The position numbers and the translations under genes were made by a program. From Streptomyces althioticus (lineage in GTDB: Bacteria > Actinomycetota > Actinomycetes > Streptomycetales > Streptomycetaceae): a DNA stretch of 64,000 nucleotides. Shown here piece by piece: positions 61,013 to 64,000 of this stretch. The DNA lies in the NCBI GenBank assembly GCA_014649355.1, contig BMSW01000009.1, forward strand, positions 87,065 to 151,064, in the 5' to 3' direction. The notes below the pieces were generated by a model that was given only the letters and a program-made list of their open reading frames with translations, was not told the origin of the DNA and searched no databases. The first letter of the stretch is position 1. Each line of letters opens with the position of its first letter.

Positions 61013-62026
61013 ATGCGCACACGACGATCCGTACGATCCGCCCACGCCCTGGCGGGGGCGCTGCTGGCGGCGGCCCTCGCGGTCACCGGGTGCGGCGCGT
61101 CCGGCGACGAAGGGGCGAGCAAGGCCGGAGACGGGCAGGGGGTGGCGGCGGACGAGAAGGGTGCGGCGGACGCGGCGCCCGAGTCCGGGAAGCAGGGCGC
61201 GCCGGGCGGCACGGCGGACCGGTCCGCCCCGTCGGCGCCCCGGCCGGCGACGGAGCACATCATCCGCACGGCCTCCCTGACGGTGCGCGTCAAGGACGTG
61301 CCGACGGCGCTCGACGAGGCACGCACCGCGACCACGAACGCGGGCGGTTACGTCGGCGACGAGACCACCCGCAGGGACGCCGTGGGCGACGAGCGCACGC
61401 GGGTGGTGCTGCGCGTGCCCGTCGACGCGTACGACAAGGTGCTGGCCGCGCTGGAGGGCACGGGCACCCTGGTCGAGCGCAACGCGAACGCGGAGGACGT
61501 CACCGACCAGGTGGTCGACGTGGAGAGCCGTATCACGTCGCAGCGGGCGAGCGTGGCGCGGATCCGCGAGCTGATGGACCGGGCGACGCGGCTCAGCGAC
61601 GTGGTGACCCTGGAGGGTGAGCTGAGCACCCGCCAGGCCGACCTGGAGTCGCTGCTCGCCCGGCAGGCGTCCCTGAAGGACCGCGCGAGTCTCGCCACCA
61701 TCACGCTCACGCTGTCCGAGACGCCGGTGAAGAAGGAGGCGAAGGAGGACGAGGAGCCCGGTTTCCTGGACGCGCTCGCGGGTGGCTGGGGCGTCTTCCT
61801 GACCCTGCTGCGCTGGCTGATGCTGGCGCTGGGCGCGGTCCTGCCGTTCGCGGCGGTGGCGGCGCTGGTGGTGCTGGTGTGGAGCAAGCTGATCAGCCCC
61901 CGGGGGGCGCGCCGCCCGCGTCCCGGGTCCGCGGCGGACGGCGGCTCGGGAACGGGCCCGGGCCCGCTGCCCGTCGCCCCGCCAATCCCGGGGCGCGCCC
62001 CGGACGCCGGGAACGGCGACGCCTGA
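61013..62026 (+). CDS. DUF4349 lipoprotein with C-terminal membrane helix
   Basis: The 337-residue protein has a lipobox (LAVTGCGASG), a low-complexity Ala/Gly/Lys spacer and a DUF4349 domain: HIIRTASLTVRVKDV, NAGGYVGDETTRRDA, RVVLRVPVDAYDKVLAAL and a long coiled coil (ESRITSQRASVARIRELMDR). It ends in a membrane helix near residues 255-295 and a Pro-rich tail. Both ends may therefore be membrane-bound. Function unknown; anti-sigma-factor-like and cell-envelope roles have been proposed for relatives. It is divergent from cgoX with a 157-bp gap. Confidence 0.85.
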   Translation: MRTRRSVRSAHALAGALLAAALAVTGCGASGDEGASKAGDGQGVAADEKGAADAAPESGKQGAPGGTADRSAPSAPRPATEHIIRTASLTVRVKDVPTALDEARTATTNAGGYVGDETTRRDAVGDERTRVVLRVPVDAYDKVLAALEGTGTLVERNANAEDVTDQVVDVESRITSQRASVARIRELMDRATRLSDVVTLEGELSTRQADLESLLARQASLKDRASLATITLTLSETPVKKEAKEDEEPGFLDALAGGWGVFLTLLRWLMLALGAVLPFAAVAALVVLVWSKLISPRGARRPRPGSAADGGSGTGPGPLPVAPPIPGRAPDAGNGDA

Positions 62027-62063
62027 GGCACCCTGCTCGCCCCTCCCCCGTAGCGTGGGCGGC

Positions 62064-63458
62064 ATGGACACGAGCGCTGCGCACGGGGTGAGGGAACGGC
62101 TGGTCGTGATCGGCGGCGACGCCGCGGGCATGTCCGCGGCGTCGCAGGCCCGGCGGATGAGAGGCCCGGACGAGCTGGAGATCGTGGCGTTCGAACGCGG
62201 CCACTTCACCTCCTACTCCGCCTGCGGCATCCCCTACTGGGTGGGCGGCGACGTCGGGGACCGGGACGAACTGATCGCCCGGACCCCCGAGGAGCACCGC
62301 GCACGTCATATCGACGTGCGGCTGCGCACCGAGGTCACGGAGATCGACGTGGACCGGGGGCGGGTGCGCGCCCGTGACCTGGAGTCCGGCGCCGAGTCGT
62401 GGACGTCGTACGACAAGCTGGTGATCGGGACCGGTGCGCGGCCGGTCCGCCCGGACCTGCCCGGGATCGACGCGGCCGGGGTGCACGGGGTGCAGACCCT
62501 GGACGACGGGCAGGCGCTGCTGGACACACTGACCCGTACGGAGGGGCGCCGCGCGGTGGTCGTGGGGGCGGGCTACATCGGTGTGGAGATGGCCGAGGCG
62601 CTGATCAACCGCGGGTACGAGGTGACGGTCGTCAACCGGGGGCCCGAGCCGATGGCGACCCTCGATCCCGACATGGGCCGGCTGGTGCGCGAGGCCATGA
62701 CCGGGCTGGGCATCACGATGGTCGACGACGCCGAGGTGACCGCGCTGCCCACCGGCGCCGACGGCCGGGTGCGGGCGGTCGCCACCGCGTACGCCGAGTA
62801 CCCCGCCGACGTCGTCGTCCTGGGCATCGGCGTACGGCCCGAGACCACGCTCGCGCGGGCCGCCGGGCTGCCCCTCGGCGACCACGGCGGGCTGCTCACC
62901 GACCGGTCGATGCGGGTGCACGGCCAGGAGAACGTGTGGGCGGGCGGCGACTGCGTGGAGGTGCTCGACCTGGTCTCCGGGCAGCTGCGGCACATCCCGC
63001 TCGGCACCCACGCCAACAAGCAGGGCCAGATCATCGGCACGAACGCCGGCGGCGGCTACGCGACCTTCCCGGGCGTGGTCGGCACGGCGGTCAGCAAGGT
63101 GTGCGACCTGGAGATCGCGCGCACCGGCCTGCGCGAGAAGGACGCCCACCGGGTGGGCCTGCGCTTCGAGACGGTGACGATCGAGTCGACCAGCCGCGCG
63201 GGCTACTACCCGAACGCCGCGCCCATGACGGTCAAGATGCTGGCGGAACTGGGCACGGGCCGCCTCCTCGGCGTCCAGATCGTCGGCCGCGAGGGCGCGG
63301 GCAAACGCGTGGACATCGCGGCGGTCGCCCTGACGGCGGGCATGACGGTCCACCAGGTGGCGGCACTGGATCTGGGCTACGCCCCGCCCTTCTCCCCGGT
63401 CTGGGACCCGATCCAGATCGCGGCGCGGAAGGCGGCGGCGAAGGTGCGGGGCCGGTGA
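62064..63458 (+). CDS. CoA-disulfide reductase/NADH oxidase-like flavoprotein
   Basis: The 464-residue class III pyridine-nucleotide-disulfide oxidoreductase has VVIGGDAAGMSAASQARR (FAD), the single active Cys in TSYSACGIPYWVGGD and the NAD(P)-binding AVVVGAGYIGVEMAEAL. The second FAD motif ENVWAGGDCVEV and a dimerisation domain to the end (PMTVKMLAELGTGRLLGVQI) are also present. The family reduces CoA disulfides, persulfides or oxygen; the Streptomyces substrate is not proven. The ATG at 62064 was preferred to an in-frame GTG three codons earlier. Confidence 0.9.
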   Translation: MDTSAAHGVRERLVVIGGDAAGMSAASQARRMRGPDELEIVAFERGHFTSYSACGIPYWVGGDVGDRDELIARTPEEHRARHIDVRLRTEVTEIDVDRGRVRARDLESGAESWTSYDKLVIGTGARPVRPDLPGIDAAGVHGVQTLDDGQALLDTLTRTEGRRAVVVGAGYIGVEMAEALINRGYEVTVVNRGPEPMATLDPDMGRLVREAMTGLGITMVDDAEVTALPTGADGRVRAVATAYAEYPADVVVLGIGVRPETTLARAAGLPLGDHGGLLTDRSMRVHGQENVWAGGDCVEVLDLVSGQLRHIPLGTHANKQGQIIGTNAGGGYATFPGVVGTAVSKVCDLEIARTGLREKDAHRVGLRFETVTIESTSRAGYYPNAAPMTVKMLAELGTGRLLGVQIVGREGAGKRVDIAAVALTAGMTVHQVAALDLGYAPPFSPVWDPIQIAARKAAAKVRGR

Positions 63459-64000
63459 GCACGCCCCGCAGCCGGTACGGCCGAGCGGCCGGCGTCGGCA
63501 CACGGCCCCGCGGCCCGGCCGGCGGCCGCCGCGGGTGGCCGCCGGCCCGGCATTCGGCACCCCGCACTCGGCACGAGCGGACAGAAGCTCGGGCCCCGCC
63601 CGCACAGCGCCGTGTGCCCACACCGGAAGCGGGGTCCACGCCCGTGCGCGCGGACCCGGTCCCGCTCCGGCGGTCCAGCCCGCACCCGGCCGGCACACCG
63701 GCAGAGGGCACCCGGCACACGACACACGCAGCCGCCCCCGCCGCACAGGCCGGGCCGCGGGTGGCCGCCGGCCCGGCACTCGGCACGAGCGGACAGAAGC
63801 TCGGGCCCCGCCCGCACAGCGCCGATTGCCCCCACCGGAAGCGGGGTCCACGCCCGTGCGCGCGGACCCGGTCCCGATCGGGTGGTCCAGCCCGCGCCCG
63901 GCCGGCACACCGGCAGAGGGCACCCGGCACACGACACACGCAGCCGCCCCCGCCGCACAGGCCGGGCCGCGGGTGGCCGCCGGCCCGGCACTCGGCACGA
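63459..64000. repeat. Large tandem repeat at the window end
   Basis: After the flavoprotein the remaining 542 bp carry no credible gene. Units start at 63531, 63757 and 63969, each with GCGGGTGGCCGCCGGCCCGG. Units B and C are 212 bp apart; unit A is 226 bp because of a 14-bp insertion near 63551-63564. Copies A and B differ at a few short patches. The third unit is cut by the window end, so the array may continue. Confidence 0.85.

Overview
The window is high-GC actinobacterial DNA and looks like a Streptomyces chromosome. The evidence is the uniform G/C-ending codon use, the GTG and TTG starts, a geosmin synthase, a CprB-type gamma-butyrolactone receptor homologue, a complete conservon (cvnABCD) and a coproporphyrin-type haem gene pair. 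Gene calls rest on reading translated frames and family motifs from memory; no database search was run. No tRNA, rRNA, CRISPR array, integrase or transposase was seen.

Layout. 0-8 kb: the 3' end of treZ, a protein-kinase-like phosphotransferase that has lost its catalytic aspartates, an M24 peptidase, a PDZ protein, geosmin synthase, an ARMT1-like protein and a cprB-like repressor. 8-13.4 kb: a sugar-binding-type lipoprotein directly upstream of a conservon whose CvnA and CvnD depart from family motifs. 13.5-17 kb: a four-gene glycine-betaine/choline-type ABC transporter. 17-24.7 kb: two two-component systems around an NAD-dependent epimerase carrying a zinc-knuckle insert, then a tightly coupled GT2 - DUF2064 - methyltransferase trio. 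24.75-25.4 kb: tandem repeats.

26.4-34.4 kb: an operon of fatty acyl-AMP ligase, a polyketide synthase and an antigen-85/esterase-D-like secreted hydrolase, resembling the mycobacterial FadD32-Pks13-Ag85 logic. The synthase is broken by a 61-bp tandem duplication, a second frameshift and loss of nearly all of its acyltransferase domain. The adjacent MFS exporter lacks its middle, and a carboxymuconolactone-decarboxylase-like gene runs into an AMP-ligase fragment. The locus therefore looks like a decaying, or badly assembled, lipid-PKS cluster. It separates the GT2/DUF2064/methyltransferase genes from a membrane molybdopterin oxidoreductase and a GT-C-like membrane protein at 34.5-37.8 kb, which may belong to the same surface-glycan pathway.

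37.8-49.3 kb is mostly housekeeping: msrB, murC, a RibD-C reductase, zapE, a SulP permease preceded by a coupled short reading frame, a Tat-exported DUF839 protein, an FAD/Rieske oxidoreductase, a lipoprotein polysaccharide deacetylase and an orphan gas-vesicle-type protein. 49.3-64 kb: a Pth2-like protein, two Tap-like exported peptidases, a neutral ceramidase, a DUF692 (multinuclear iron oxidase) gene near a TIGR04222 membrane protein, the cgoX-chdC haem operon, a DUF4349 lipoprotein, a CoA-disulfide-reductase-like flavoprotein and a 212-bp tandem repeat running off the window end.
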